DNA of 64,000 nucleotides from Liquidambar formosana (taxonomy: Eukaryota; Streptophyta; Magnoliopsida; Saxifragales; Altingiaceae), in assembly GCA_039720395.1 (NCBI GenBank), contig CM077827.1, positions 21,852,375-21,916,374 on the forward strand, written 5' to 3'. A model generated the notes under the pieces. The model did no database searches, was not told where the DNA came from, and worked only from the letters and a program-made list of their open reading frames with translations. The position numbers and the translations under genes were made by a program. Each line of letters begins with the position of its first letter. Position 1 is the first letter of the stretch. This document shows, in pieces, positions 47,101 through 56,204 of the stretch.

Positions 47101-50100
47101 AAAGTAAAGACCATCTCTCACGCTACCATTGCCAATCGTCCTCTTTGTGACTAGGTCCTGGAAAACATAATGAGAAGTATAAATGGTTATGCTACAATTT
47201 AAATTAGCATTGATGTGATTGATGGACAATAAATTGTTAGAAAAGTTAGGAATATGCAAAACTGAAGAAGGGACATATCAGGGTTAATAGAAATTGAACC
47301 TTTCTCTGACACTGATGACAAAGAACCATCAGCAACCCTAATCTTATCCCTGAACAAGTGTTATAAAATGAAACAAGGTTGACAAATCAGTCATATGATT
47401 AGAAACACCAGAGTTAATGACCCAAGGACAGTAAGAAGATTTATTGGATGCATTTAAGGAAGTAGTAAGATTACCTGAGTGAGCAAAAGAGGTAGACGGT
47501 GTGGCTGATGTCTCTAGTTGTGACATAAGGCTTCTGAAAGTATCAATCTCTGCCTTAGTAAGAGTGCTAGCCTCAAAAGTAGAAGTCCTAGATGGAGATG
47601 GAGTGGGAGGAAGAGATTCCACAACAATACTATAGTGAGCACGAGACCAAGGTAAACCACCAGAACGACCTCCCTTGCCTGGTAGGGTGATCATGAAGCC
47701 TCCAACAAGTCTCTCTAGTATGCCTTAATTTATTACAATGATCACAAAAGAGCTTATCTTTCTCATCAGAAACAAACTCAATTGTTTTACCCCCATTACG
47801 ACTTTGTTGACCTTCTTTATTGTCTCGTTGAGAAGCGGTAGCAAGTGCATATTTCTCCTGTGCAACAAAGTGGAGTATTATACTCCTTCTACTCTTTTCA
47901 CTCTGAACATATGCATATACACCCCTAAGTGAAAGAAGAGGCTCTTTTCCCAAAATTTGCATCCGAATCTGATTATACTTATCTCTTAGTCCAAATTAAA
48001 AAATAAAAAATCCGTTCTTGCTCAACAAGCTGATTAAACTTCAAAGTGTCTGTAGGTCACTCAGTCTGAAAATTCTGATAATAATTTAATTCTTGCTACA
48101 GTCCTCTGAGAGTGTGAATGTAAGTAGATAAAGACATATCCTTTTGAGTGGTCTTATGAATCCGACGCTTTAGATCAAAAATCTGCACTATGTTCCCCAT
48201 CTTAGAATAAGTTTGTGTTGCTGCATCCCAAATCTCCTTTGCGGTTTGCAAAAGTAAATACCATTACTAACTTCAGGTGTCATTGAGTGTAGAAGCTATG
48301 ACATAATGGCTGAATTTTCTAAATCCCATTTATCATATGAAGTATCATTTGTCACTGGCTACGTCACCTTGCTAGTCAAATAACCGATTTTCCCTTTACT
48401 AATACAAAGTTCCTAATTGAGACCAGTCTAAATAATTGAGTCCATCTAGCTTCACCGTTGTGATTTGGAGAGTAGGGTTATCATTAGTGGGTACATACTA
48501 ACCCATTCCCCCACTTTAATGGCTTTTAGAGGTCTGGCTCACTTCTAACATCTTGTGAACAAACACTCAACCACTCCAAATAGCCCCAAACCATGGTTTA
48601 AAGTCTCAGTCTCGGTTCTCGTCGCGTTTCGGTCTCGTTCATCTCGGTCTCGCCCAACCCGTCGCGTCTTGGGCGTGATGCAACTTTACACATGAAAAAA
48701 TATTTCAAAAAATTCAAAAAAATCAATGACAGTTCGTAAAAATATGATGATTACATTGGAACCATCAAATAAGAAAAATAATGAACTTAAGGCACATAAT
48801 ATGGTTAAAAATGTAAAAATAGGCGCTAGCACGCTAATATATTTTTTCCAAAATATTATTTATGCATATTTATAAGATCATGATAATTTAAAAAATGTGT
48901 AACAATTTTCTAAATTTAAAAATTAGTATTTTAGAATTTTTTTTTAAAAAAAAAAAATTATCATTTATCAAAAAAAAAAAAACTTAGCATTTATAAATTT
49001 AAAAAGGAAAAAAAAGACATATTTATAAGTTCATGATGATGAAAAGAAAAAAAAAGGATTGTGTATGTCTATAAACATATAGTTCTCAATAGCACTTAAA
49101 AAAAATGAAAAAAAAAAAACAAAAAACAAAAAAAGTTCTCAAAATCGCAACAGCACTTTAAAAAAGGAAAAAAAAAACAAAAACAAAAACAAATAAAATA
49201 AAAACAAACCTTACCTTAAGTCTCGGTGGTTCTTGAAGACTTGAACACGCGTGAGATGCGAGAGAGAAGATCTGGAAGGCCTCGACTACTGACCTGTGTT
49301 GCCGCCGCTACAGCCCACTTGAGACGAGAGAGATGCCGTTGCCGCCCACCAAAGACAACTAGATTAGAGATTGGTGAACAGACTACCAGATCTAGATTCG
49401 AGCGACGGAGACGACCTCGAGGTAGGTTGTATGGTCTCCTATGCCCATCTGCATCTTTTTTTTTCAATTCAAGCTCACATGGGCAAGCATAACGTCTAAA
49501 ACGATTTGGACGAGTAATCGTTCGAATCCAACTGAGACTTCGATTTCTTGCCCACATCGTTTCGTCTCGTCCGAGATCTCGACATTCTCAGCCGAGAAGG
49601 ATACCTCCCACGTATATGCTTGTAACGGCCCCATTTCTCGTATGGGAGGGCGGCGAGACCAGATTGTCTCAGCGAGATCTTGTCCGAGACAACTGAAACT
49701 TTGAACCCTACCCCAAACATAATAATAGGGTTAAAAGCAATGAAACAACTCATAAATAGAAGAAAGGATGCTCAAAACATTCAAAAAACTTCACAAACAC
49801 CTGCAAATCATGCCAAACAACAGTTGGAAAATCAGAACACAAGTCCCACTATCCTAGCCCTTGTTTTTGTCTAGTCGACCCTCTATTTTGCACAAAGAAG
49901 CCTTGAATCTCATGTTTTTGGTTGAAGCAACACCAAATACACCCTTAAACCATCTAGTCGCACCTTTTTGGTGTGGATCAATGCAACATCTAAGCCCCAA
50001 AAACTCCAAATCTTGGTTTTTTAAAAAACATCTCTATTTTTTGAAAAAATCAAAGAAAAATAGGAAAACCACCCCAAAAGTTGTCCGATTGGGCTGAAAA

Positions 50101-53100
50101 TTTACTATAAAATTCTCCTAAAAGGGGCGATCAGATCTATGGATTCAAAATCCCATGCTGATGTTTGATGATGACGTCAGCGACTGCTGATGTTAGCAAA
50201 TGGGCTTTTTTTTCGATTCCTTTGAGTTCTCACATGTAGATCGACCAAGAATGCTTTGATATCAAATAGATTTGTATAGATAATCACAAAGAGAAGAAAG
50301 AAGAAGAAAGAAAGAAAGAGAGAGAGAGAAATGGCTGCAAAAGATAATTTAGGGTTCTCTCCGTTAAACATTATTATTTATACTAATATCAGTACAATGA
50401 CTTAAATATCCTTAAGCTTACTGTAGATCAATAAGAAATATCAAATAAAGAACCAACTATTTTCCAACATAGAGTTCCATCATCGAGGCACTGGGGACAA
50501 CACCTTTTTATCTTAGTCAATTTGAGAGAAAATGGAGATGATATGACTTAGGTCTCATGTCACCTCCATTATATGGCGTGTCACCATCCCAGCAGATTAA
50601 TCACGTAATTCCATTTATGTTTAATCTGCTGCTAGAGGTAGGTTACTTGCAGGGTAGGTGGGATTGCGGCCTCTACACGGCACTATAGTAGGCTTACACC
50701 TTTGAGATCTAGGCCTCCAAATCTCACCTCCCTGCCAACCATCTAGATTACACATGATCTCCCTAATATAAAAGCCTCTTTTGGGCTTCATTTATTTTGA
50801 CCCATCAACACATTAATCAGAGTGCCTGTCTCTGATTTTCTCCTACAATTCCTATTGGACTAGTATCTCAAAGAAGGCTGGAATTCACATCCTGAGATCT
50901 ACATCCCTCACCTATTGCCTTGCTCCTCGTCCATGTAGCTCTCATATTGCCTCTCTCTCCTCCACTAATGCTCTTCTTTCCATCTTGTTACCATACGTGG
51001 TCAACTCCGACTACTACCCACACATGAGCACCTCCTAGGGTTACCTCACAAACACTCTCTTTTGTTGTCTTCTCGTTATTACCTTCTCTTAATTTAGCTA
51101 TAAATCACACTTTTTGTTTGTTTCAAGCAAAAGGAATTTTTCGAACTATTAAAATAACCTTGAAAGTTCACCATTTTACTTTCAATACTCTATTCTTCCA
51201 AACCCTAATCACCATTAAACCAATTTCCAGCAAAACCTAACCCTAATTCTTCATTATAGTGCTGAATTTGATGAAAGGTTCTGCATCAATTTGTTTACTG
51301 ATTTTGCAAGCTTTTGAACAGGTGAGGGTGCACTTTATGGAGTGGACATCAACACTGGTGGAATTACTGATTCATTTGCTAACTTTGTCTGGGAGCCAGC
51401 AATTGTGAAGGTAGCTGTCTATGTACAGTATCGCTTGGTTTAAATTGTTTATTGCAGATCAATGCTATAAATGCCTGTTATTTACTTTATTTTTTTTATG
51501 CCTGTTATTTACACTTTTTAACTCCTTTATTGCAGATCAACGCTATAAATGCCGCCACTGAGGCAGCTTGCCTTATTCTAAGTGTTGATGAGACGGTTAA
51601 AAACCCGAAGGTAACGTTTATTTTAAGTATTACAGTGAAAAGGCATGCTTTGTTTTGTATTTCTAGAGCATTCTGCTTGTTAAATATTTAACATTAAGGA
51701 ATCACAAATCTTTTTCACAAAAATCAAAACACCGTTGTCACTGAAATAGAACGATAACAATACATATGAACATTTCCTCATTTTCTACGTATTTGACTTG
51801 AGGTCCAGTAATTTTTCTGTAATCTTTCCATAAAGTAAAAGTAAAGTGAATAGAATGTATGAATAACCCCCCACCTCAATTGTTACCAATTGTTTCATAG
51901 ATTTACAATTATTTGTCATGGTACTTCTGGAAATAAAGATTCTATATGTTCTTTTTTAGCATTAGGTTATTTATGTAGTTGAATAGGAAAAAAAAAAAAA
52001 AAAAGGTTTACTTTATGCAGATTATCTATAATTTGACATTTGTCATGGTACTTCTGGAAATAAAGATTTTATATTTTCTCTTTTAGCATTAGGTAATTTA
52101 TGTAGTTCAATAGGGGAAATAAAGGTGTACTTTATGTAGTTATTAGAATTTGTTATTATAGTTGGAATTAAGGCTTTGTTGAGTTGAGTTGAGTTGAGTT
52201 GAGTTGAGTTGAGTTGTATTAGAATTTGTTGTTGTGAAACTATTTGTGAGTTCATGGCCATTTCATGGTTTAAAGTGTCGGTGTCTTTTATGGTATCGGT
52301 GGGCTGGTTATTGGCAATTTAATTTGGTATGAGTTGATATGCTGTGATTAACAAAGAGAATGTGTTATAATCCTGAGTTTTGCTATGCATAATATGATAA
52401 AAAGCTTAAAGACGTGTGCCACCGAATTAAAGGTCACGCTGATTTCATTTTTCATGTAGAGAAAGTGGACAGAAAGGGAAGGACAGGTCCCACCCAAGTC
52501 CTTTTGTGAAGTATTTCTACCTTGTGCTGAAATGTTTTATCTGACTTCCATATCTATTTTCCCCCTCCAAATCACTTCACTTCCAAGGAGAAAATTTTGG
52601 TGTGCCCAAAAAGTTGGTTTCTCATCTCCCTACTTTCTCTCTCAATAGACAATTTGAACTGGAGAAATAGAGGAATCTTTCAATTGTTTTTTTCCTCTAC
52701 CAAATGGAGTGCAAAAGTTCGATATAATTTTTTTATAATTAGTATAAACAAGTACCATTTCGTCTGTCAAATTTGTCTTCAGTCAATTTCATATTCAAGT
52801 AGCTTGCATATGTTAAGACTAGAAGAATTTTCTGTATATGATTTTAGATTGTTTAAAAAATGGAAATTTTAGTTTCTTTTGGGATTAATATAGTTTTACT
52901 ATTCATGGATGAAAAAGTACAAATAAGTTAGGTCATTGCTGTATATATTTCTAAATGTCTTTGTTTATGTCATTATGTACGGGTGTTGGCCATACATATC
53001 ACTATACCTAAAGGTATTTTCCAATATTTGAGATAATTCCAAGATGTTGGCATTTAATCTTGCACTTAAATATGGATACAAATACCAATATGTAGTGGTT

Positions 53101-53378
53101 GTCTTGGTATCTGTAGTTACCTTTAAACTGTGGCTGTTGTAGCTTGATACTTTGGGCCATTCGGGCCATTTTTTTTGTTTAGTTACCCTTTGTTATGCAC
53201 TTTTGCTGTGGATGTGAGTATATATTTATGTATGCTCAGTTGTTTATGGTTCCTGTTTATGTTGATATTTCAGTCGGAGAGTGCACAGGGAGAAGCTGCC
53301 GCAAGTGCCATGGGTGGTAGAGGGCGTGGTGGAGCAGCTTTCCGTGGTCGTGGAGGACGGGGAATGCGAAGACGATGA
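30544..53378 (+). CDS. CCT7: T-complex protein 1 subunit eta (CCT7), cytosolic chaperonin
   Basis: Subunit of the eight-member CCT/TRiC ring that folds actin, tubulin and other cytosolic proteins using ATP. Fourteen exons: 30544-30558, 30655-30915, 32134-32259, 32369-32572, 39461-39630, 39716-39851, 40327-40443, 40558-40677, 40754-40852, 40947-41036, 42518-42605, 51322-51410, 51536-51610, 53274-53378. All introns are GT-AG and phases agree, giving 564 residues (Arabidopsis CCT7 is about 557 from memory). ATP-site motifs: GPRGMDK 44-50, NDGATI 63-68, GDGTTT 94-99, catalytic Asp about 394 in SLHDA, GGGAID 411-416. It ends in an RG-rich tail (RGRGG...RGMRRR) as in plant CCT7. No disrupting change seen, so it is probably functional despite introns of 6.9 and 8.7 kb filled with TEs. 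Confidence 0.96.
31332..31441 (+). mobile_element. tRNA-derived SINE in CCT7 intron 2
   Basis: Has RNA polymerase III promoter boxes: A box TGGGTCTAGTGG at 31343-31354 and B box GGTTCGACTCC at 31396-31406. It ends GGGGGAAAAAAAA and is flanked by imperfect target-site duplications ACACCAGATAGCTG (31318-31331) and ACACTAGATAGTTG (31442-31455), 12 of 14 identical. The sense orientation is the same as CCT7. Confidence 0.82.
33104..33139. repeat. (TA)n microsatellite in CCT7 intron 4
   Basis: Uninterrupted AT dinucleotide run. Confidence 0.95.
33140..33889. other. CCT7 intron 4, unassigned part
   Basis: No exon or named element recognised. It may hold the eroded 5' part of the RTE-type LINE that follows, but no endonuclease motif could be read. 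Confidence 0.35.
33890..34830 (+). pseudogene. RTE-type LINE reverse transcriptase remnant in CCT7 intron 4
   Basis: Fragments in changing frames follow the order of plant RTE-clade RTs: [19 protein letters not shown] (about 34035-34095), MKLWDRLID (about 34385), ENQFGYMPG then SVMDAIFL (about 34440-34495), MEKFRE, YDGAI (about 34645) and [11 protein letters not shown] (about 34722-34755). At 34786-34820 the sequence [14 protein letters not shown] aligns with the family's F-A-D-D catalytic box, which here reads F-P-K-G. Stops and frameshifts are frequent, so it is non-functional and old. Confidence 0.7.
35060..36793. mobile_element. Non-autonomous hAT element in CCT7 intron 4 (family shared with intron 11)
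   Basis: 1734 bp with ends TAGGGTTCGAAGTCTC and GAGACTTTGAACGATG (inverted repeats). Flanking 8-bp duplications are TCGGTACG (35052-35059) and TTGGTACG (36794-36801), 7 of 8 identical. The termini are rich in GTCTCGG/CCGAGAC, and the interior is AT-rich with no transposase. A second copy of the family, in opposite orientation, is at 48592-49710. The ends, size and 8-bp duplication support hAT. Confidence 0.8.
36217..36706 (+). repeat. 245-bp tandem duplication inside the hAT element
   Basis: 36217-36461 is repeated at 36462-36706 with only a few differences (for example TTTTATAGTAGCGCGC versus GTTACAGTAGCGCAC). The near identity means a recent duplication compared with the age of the element. 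Confidence 0.9.
36802..38124. other. CCT7 intron 4, unassigned part with G-run
   Basis: No exon or complete element. Holds (CT)n at about 36985-37006, a T-run followed by about 22 G at 37801-37823, and 'AGGTGCAAGGCACACCCTAGG'-like sequence near 37030 and GGCTGCGCTATGCCGC near 37906, which may be worn ends of one more element. Confidence 0.35.
38133..38787. mobile_element. Non-autonomous hAT element, second family, in CCT7 intron 4
   Basis: 655 bp with terminal CTATGAAGCA and TGCTTCATAG (perfect 10-bp inverted repeat). Flanked by CTAGGGAT (38125-38132) and CTAAGGAT (38788-38795), 7 of 8 identical. Subterminal regions are full of GATAC/GTATC repeats, likely transposase-binding sites. No transposase. 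Confidence 0.8.
38796..39460. other. CCT7 intron 4, 3' end
   Basis: Ordinary intron sequence ending in a T-rich tract and TTTTGTAG acceptor before exon 5. Nothing else recognised. Confidence 0.5.
41833..42470 (+). repeat. ~320-bp tandem duplication in CCT7 intron 10
   Basis: The segment from about 41833 to 42152 recurs at about 42153-42470, with shared blocks such as GTGCATACTGGCCAAC, TCTTAGGTGTGAATTAGCT and GACATGCTAATCA. The copies differ by scattered substitutions and small indels, so the duplication is fairly old. It is non-coding and does not touch splice sites. Confidence 0.85.
42606..44022. other. CCT7 intron 11, part upstream of copia element
   Basis: No exon recognised. A repeated TACTGYAG/ACTGTAGT-type stretch is at 43165-43220. 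From about 43500 the sequence is GC-richer with GGATGGATGCC-like internal repeats (43730-43800), suggesting an unidentified older insertion that resumes at 50475 after the copia element. Confidence 0.35.
44028..44233 (-). repeat. Copia 3' LTR
   Basis: 206 bp, on the minus strand from TGTTGGAAAATAG to CAAATCTATT. It includes a (GA)n run of about 42 bp at 44070-44111, expanded relative to the other LTR. The polypurine tract adjoins at 44234-44245. Confidence 0.88.
44608..45729 (-). pseudogene. Copia reverse transcriptase and RNase H, broken
   Basis: Read leftward. 45729-45472 has [19 protein letters not shown] and EIFAPIAKM, typical of copia RT. 45500-45186 has VYMDVPQG and [19 protein letters not shown]. 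The catalytic Y-I-D-D codons are at about 45171-45160, followed by an in-frame TAG near 45138. 45120-44608 covers the end of RT and RNase H ([36 protein letters not shown]). A T-run and frame breaks separate the blocks. Confidence 0.85.
46300..47460 (-). pseudogene. Copia protease and integrase, broken
   Basis: Protease motif at about 47430-47395 reads [12 protein letters not shown]; the family catalytic triad D-S-G is N-S-G here, so activity would be lost. Integrase zinc finger begins WHRKLGHPS (about 47010), but the following Cys pair reads CKVYE, with the second Cys replaced by Tyr. A core SDNGGKY motif lies near 46640, and [19 protein letters not shown] near 46440 is the usual block before RT. 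Several frameshifts. Confidence 0.82.
47630..48500 (-). pseudogene. Copia gag remnant
   Basis: On the minus strand the 48490-48425 region translates as [17 protein letters not shown], the start of plant copia gag (UBN2 type). The C-terminal zinc knuckle [14 protein letters not shown] (C-X2-C-X4-H-X4-C) lies at about 47765-47724 and is intact. The part between is interrupted by stops and shifts. Confidence 0.75.
48592..49710. mobile_element. Non-autonomous hAT element nested in the copia element
   Basis: 1119 bp. Perfect 8-bp duplications CCCCAAAC at 48584-48591 and 49711-49718. Ends CATGGTTTAAAGTCTC and GAAACTTTGAACCCTA are inverted repeats. It shares terminal GTCTCGG/CGAGAC-rich zones and parts of the AT-rich interior (for example CTTAAGGCACATAATATGG) with the element at 35060-36793, in the opposite orientation. 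It inserted after the copia element. Confidence 0.88.
50265..50469 (-). repeat. Copia 5' LTR
   Basis: 205 bp matching 44028-44233 with scattered differences and a shorter GA tract. The primer-binding-like sequence adjoins at about 50264-50252 on the minus strand. Confidence 0.88.
50475..51321. other. CCT7 intron 11, part downstream of copia element
   Basis: Ordinary intron sequence with CT-rich patches, ending in the GAACAG acceptor of exon 12. No element boundary recognised. Confidence 0.4.
51458..51535 (+). repeat. Duplicated splice acceptor region in CCT7 intron 12
   Basis: TTATTGCAGATCAAYGCTATAAATGCC occurs at about 51450 and again at about 51528. The downstream copy is the true start of exon 13. 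A 15-bp block ATGCCTGTTATTTAC is also repeated between them. The two AG sites are exactly 78 bases apart and the interval is open in the CCT7 frame. Confidence 0.85.
51913..52140 (+). repeat. Tandem duplication in CCT7 intron 13
   Basis: Two copies about 127 bp apart begin TTTGTCATGGTACTTCTGG and continue through AGCATTAGGT and ATTTATGTAGTT. Non-coding. Confidence 0.8.
52181..52215 (+). repeat. (GAGTT)7 microsatellite in CCT7 intron 13
   Basis: Seven perfect GAGTT pentamers. Confidence 0.95.
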
Positions 53379-53760
53379 GTCTTCAAATTTTAAAACCCTG
53401 AAACCATCGTTTGAATGGTTAAATGGGAGGGTCCGTACAGGTTGGGTTTTGGGTTTTGTACGATCCTTTTTTGTAGTTTCAGTTTACGGTGTGTTTTCCA
53501 GTTGTACCTTTATCTGATTCTATTAGTACTGGTGAGTCTGCCTGTATCGACTTGTGAACCTCAAGTAACTTCCAGTTTTTGACATTCGAAATATCAAACT
53601 GATTGGTGGCTTCCTTGTGGAATGTGGCTGCTGCTCATTTTTGTTGGGTGTGGAACCCAATGGTGGGTAGGAGCAATGTATTTTTTATTCTAGATTATTT
53701 TTGGGAGGAAAATTTGAAGAGGTAGAATTCAAATCTTCGTTAATGGGCCAAACTTTTAAC
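53379..53760 (+). other. CCT7 3' untranslated region (approximate)
   Basis: T-rich sequence after the stop codon (GTTTTGGGTTTTGTACG, TTTTTTATTCTAG). No canonical AATAAA was found at a convincing place; the right limit is a guess. Confidence 0.4.
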
Positions 53761-55146
53761 AGAAAATGTATTAACTGTTGTTTACTGGATGGCAAATCAT
53801 AGTGTTGAAACTATCAACTGCTCTGAGTTAGCTAGTAGATGTGGAGTGTACTCTCCCCCGAGTGGTAGTCCTAGAATTGTGCTTATCAGGGGCAAACACT
53901 GTTTGGCAACAAGAATTTCGCACAGCTAAAAGCCTTCTTCCTTGGCTTCATGGGCTTTTTTTGGCAGGTTATGCCCTTGCTCAGTTACGTGTAGTCCCCT
54001 CAGTAGGCCCTTATTCATTGTGAGACCTGTCAAAACACCAGCTATTAAAATCCGATTTTCTGTTCTTGGCATAGGGACCAGCGGGTTATAATGGGGTGAG
54101 GGAGGGAAAACCAATCTCAGAAGGAAAATCAGGATGATAGAGCGAATTCCTTTGATTCTTGGTTAGCTGACCAAGGGCTCATGGGGAAGAGGCGTTGGCT
54201 GGGTAGCATGAGGGCGTTGAGAGGAGCGTTTAGCAGCCAAGGGCTATGTCCATTAGGGCCAGTTCTGTGCTTCAAACGGAACAGAGGTGCTTCAGCTCGT
54301 TTCCTTACCCTGAGAACAATATTGTGAAACAGTTCATGTTGTGGAAGGCTGCCTTCAAATGGCAGATAGCTTTAAAAGCACGTAAATTCTGTAGGGTTAG
54401 TAGACCAAATTGTTGAGGAAGCACCCATAAACACTTGGTACTAACTTTGATTCACAATGAGGGTCTTATCTTATTACTCTCCCACCCTTCACACGCCCAC
54501 CACCACCACCCACCCACCCCCCCCCCCCAAAAAAAAAAAAAAAAAAAAAAAAAAAACTGATGGAACATTGGTGAGGCCTTATAAAATTAATAAATTACTG
54601 AAGTCGAGTCAACACAACTACCATTTTCAAATTTCAACAGAGCAGATGGACCAGAAACATCTACAATTGCAAACATCCATGTGACATAAAACGTCTCATT
54701 TTGCATCAGATACAAAGCTCTGGTGGTCAGCGGGTGTGCCTCCCAAATTATGTAATGTGATAAATTTGAGTGGTGCAGAAAACAGACGGCCTTGCCACTA
54801 AACTTGTGCCAGCAGAAAAACATAAATCAATCGACAATTCATCGCTCACACATTACCTGACTATTAAAAAGGTGCAGGCCACCACAGGGAAACCACGAAG
54901 GGGCTGTGCAAATGATGTGAGACAATAAACAGCGAGCAAGACGAAAGTTTGTTTTATTTGAAATGACAGTGATGGAGACGTTCTCTCCAAGCTAATAGGA
55001 AGAGTGCTCACTGTTTACAAGTTCTGTTCTTAATGACAGTTGCTCTTCAAGAGCAGGAAAATATTAAGAAAACATAGGTTCAGTTGTCCTGCTAATTAAG
55101 GACAGTTAAGGCCATTGTTGAGAATGACAGAAACTCCGTGAATGGC
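53761..55146. other. Tail-to-tail intergenic region between CCT7 and CBR1
   Basis: No gene recognised. A CCACC/C-run followed by about 28 A lies at 54498-54557. The right part (about 54900-55146) is presumably the 3' untranslated region of the minus-strand gene. Confidence 0.45.
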
Positions 55147-56165
55147 TCAGAACTTGAACTGCATTTGTGATGTGTATCCAAGATCATTAAGGTGAGCGGC
55201 CATGGCCTTGTTCATGGGTGATGGCCCACACCTCAATATCTGCAAGATCACAGTAGATCAGTTCAGGCTTTAAATTTTAATTGTTAGCATTAAATAATGT
55301 GTGGGAGAGGCTTAAGAAGACAAGGATTACTTGAATATCAGGTGCTGGCATGGGGCAGTAGGTTTGAATCATTTCCTTGGATACGTACCCAACTCCACCA
55401 TCCCACTCCTCAGGTGGCTGAAGATGAATCAAAGCAGGTATAATCAACGACAACATATAAAATCAACAATATAGAAAAAAACAAAATAGAAAGGGAAATA
55501 AGAAAACTACAAATCGAATTCTAGGGATTCTACTTGGAAGACAGAAAACAAAGGTAAACAATACACTAGAGTATGCAGACCTACTTTTCATTGTAACTAC
55601 TAACTAGATAGTTGCATCTATATTTAGGGGGAGTTTGGACATCGAACAGGAATGAAATAATTTCATTTTCTTTTACATAGCATCTAAAATAATTCCATAA
55701 CATTTGGAACAAATCTACGCTATTGTGTGTAAAGGAACATCTTTAGGATTTTGAGGATTTCGAGAGGTGATATCCATTTCAATACTTCTATTCATATTCT
55801 GAGATGACCATTTCCATTTTCTAATAATACAGTTTATTCTTTTATACAATGATTCCATTCTGAAGGATGGATTGGTTTATTCAAATGCCAAGGAATGCAA
55901 ATGTTTGTCTCATTTCAGATGGTGTGAATGAAAGTGAGGCAACCATGCATGCACCTGTAGAACCAAACAACCCATTACTCTGGCTTCTGACCTCTGCATG
56001 GGCATGTAAGTTCAAGATCAGACACAGCACTTTCATACCTAATTCAAAAATTATACAGTGCATTTAGCAAGTTAATTTCTTGAGTTATGGCAGCTTATTG
56101 AATCTATTCCTATATCATGGTGCCACGGTTTGACATATGAGTGTGCTGGGGCATCAGCGTGTGTT

Positions 56166-56204
<39 letters not shown>

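Larger units (their letters stand above)
44028..50469 (-). mobile_element. Ty1/copia retrotransposon in CCT7 intron 11, antisense to the gene
   Basis: Complete in outline. LTRs 50265-50469 (5') and 44028-44233 (3') are about 205 bp and clearly similar. Target-site duplications TAGAG lie at 44023-44027 and 50470-50474. The minus strand shows a primer-binding-like TATCAAAGC next to the 5' LTR and a polypurine tract CTTGAGGGGGAG next to the 3' LTR. Coding order gag, protease, integrase, RT, RNase H (integrase before RT) proves copia. Many stops and shifts make it inactive. A hAT element is nested at 48592-49710, just upstream of gag. Without it the element is about 5.3 kb. Confidence 0.92.

Noticed and set aside
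49216..49753. Arg-rich open frames of 85-113 residues in both strands
   Set aside because: They lie in the GC-rich terminal zone of the nested hAT element and overlap each other; no transposase similarity.
51452..51691. 79-residue open frame that could be a separate small protein
   Set aside because: It is CCT7 exon 13 plus flanking intron that happens to be in frame.
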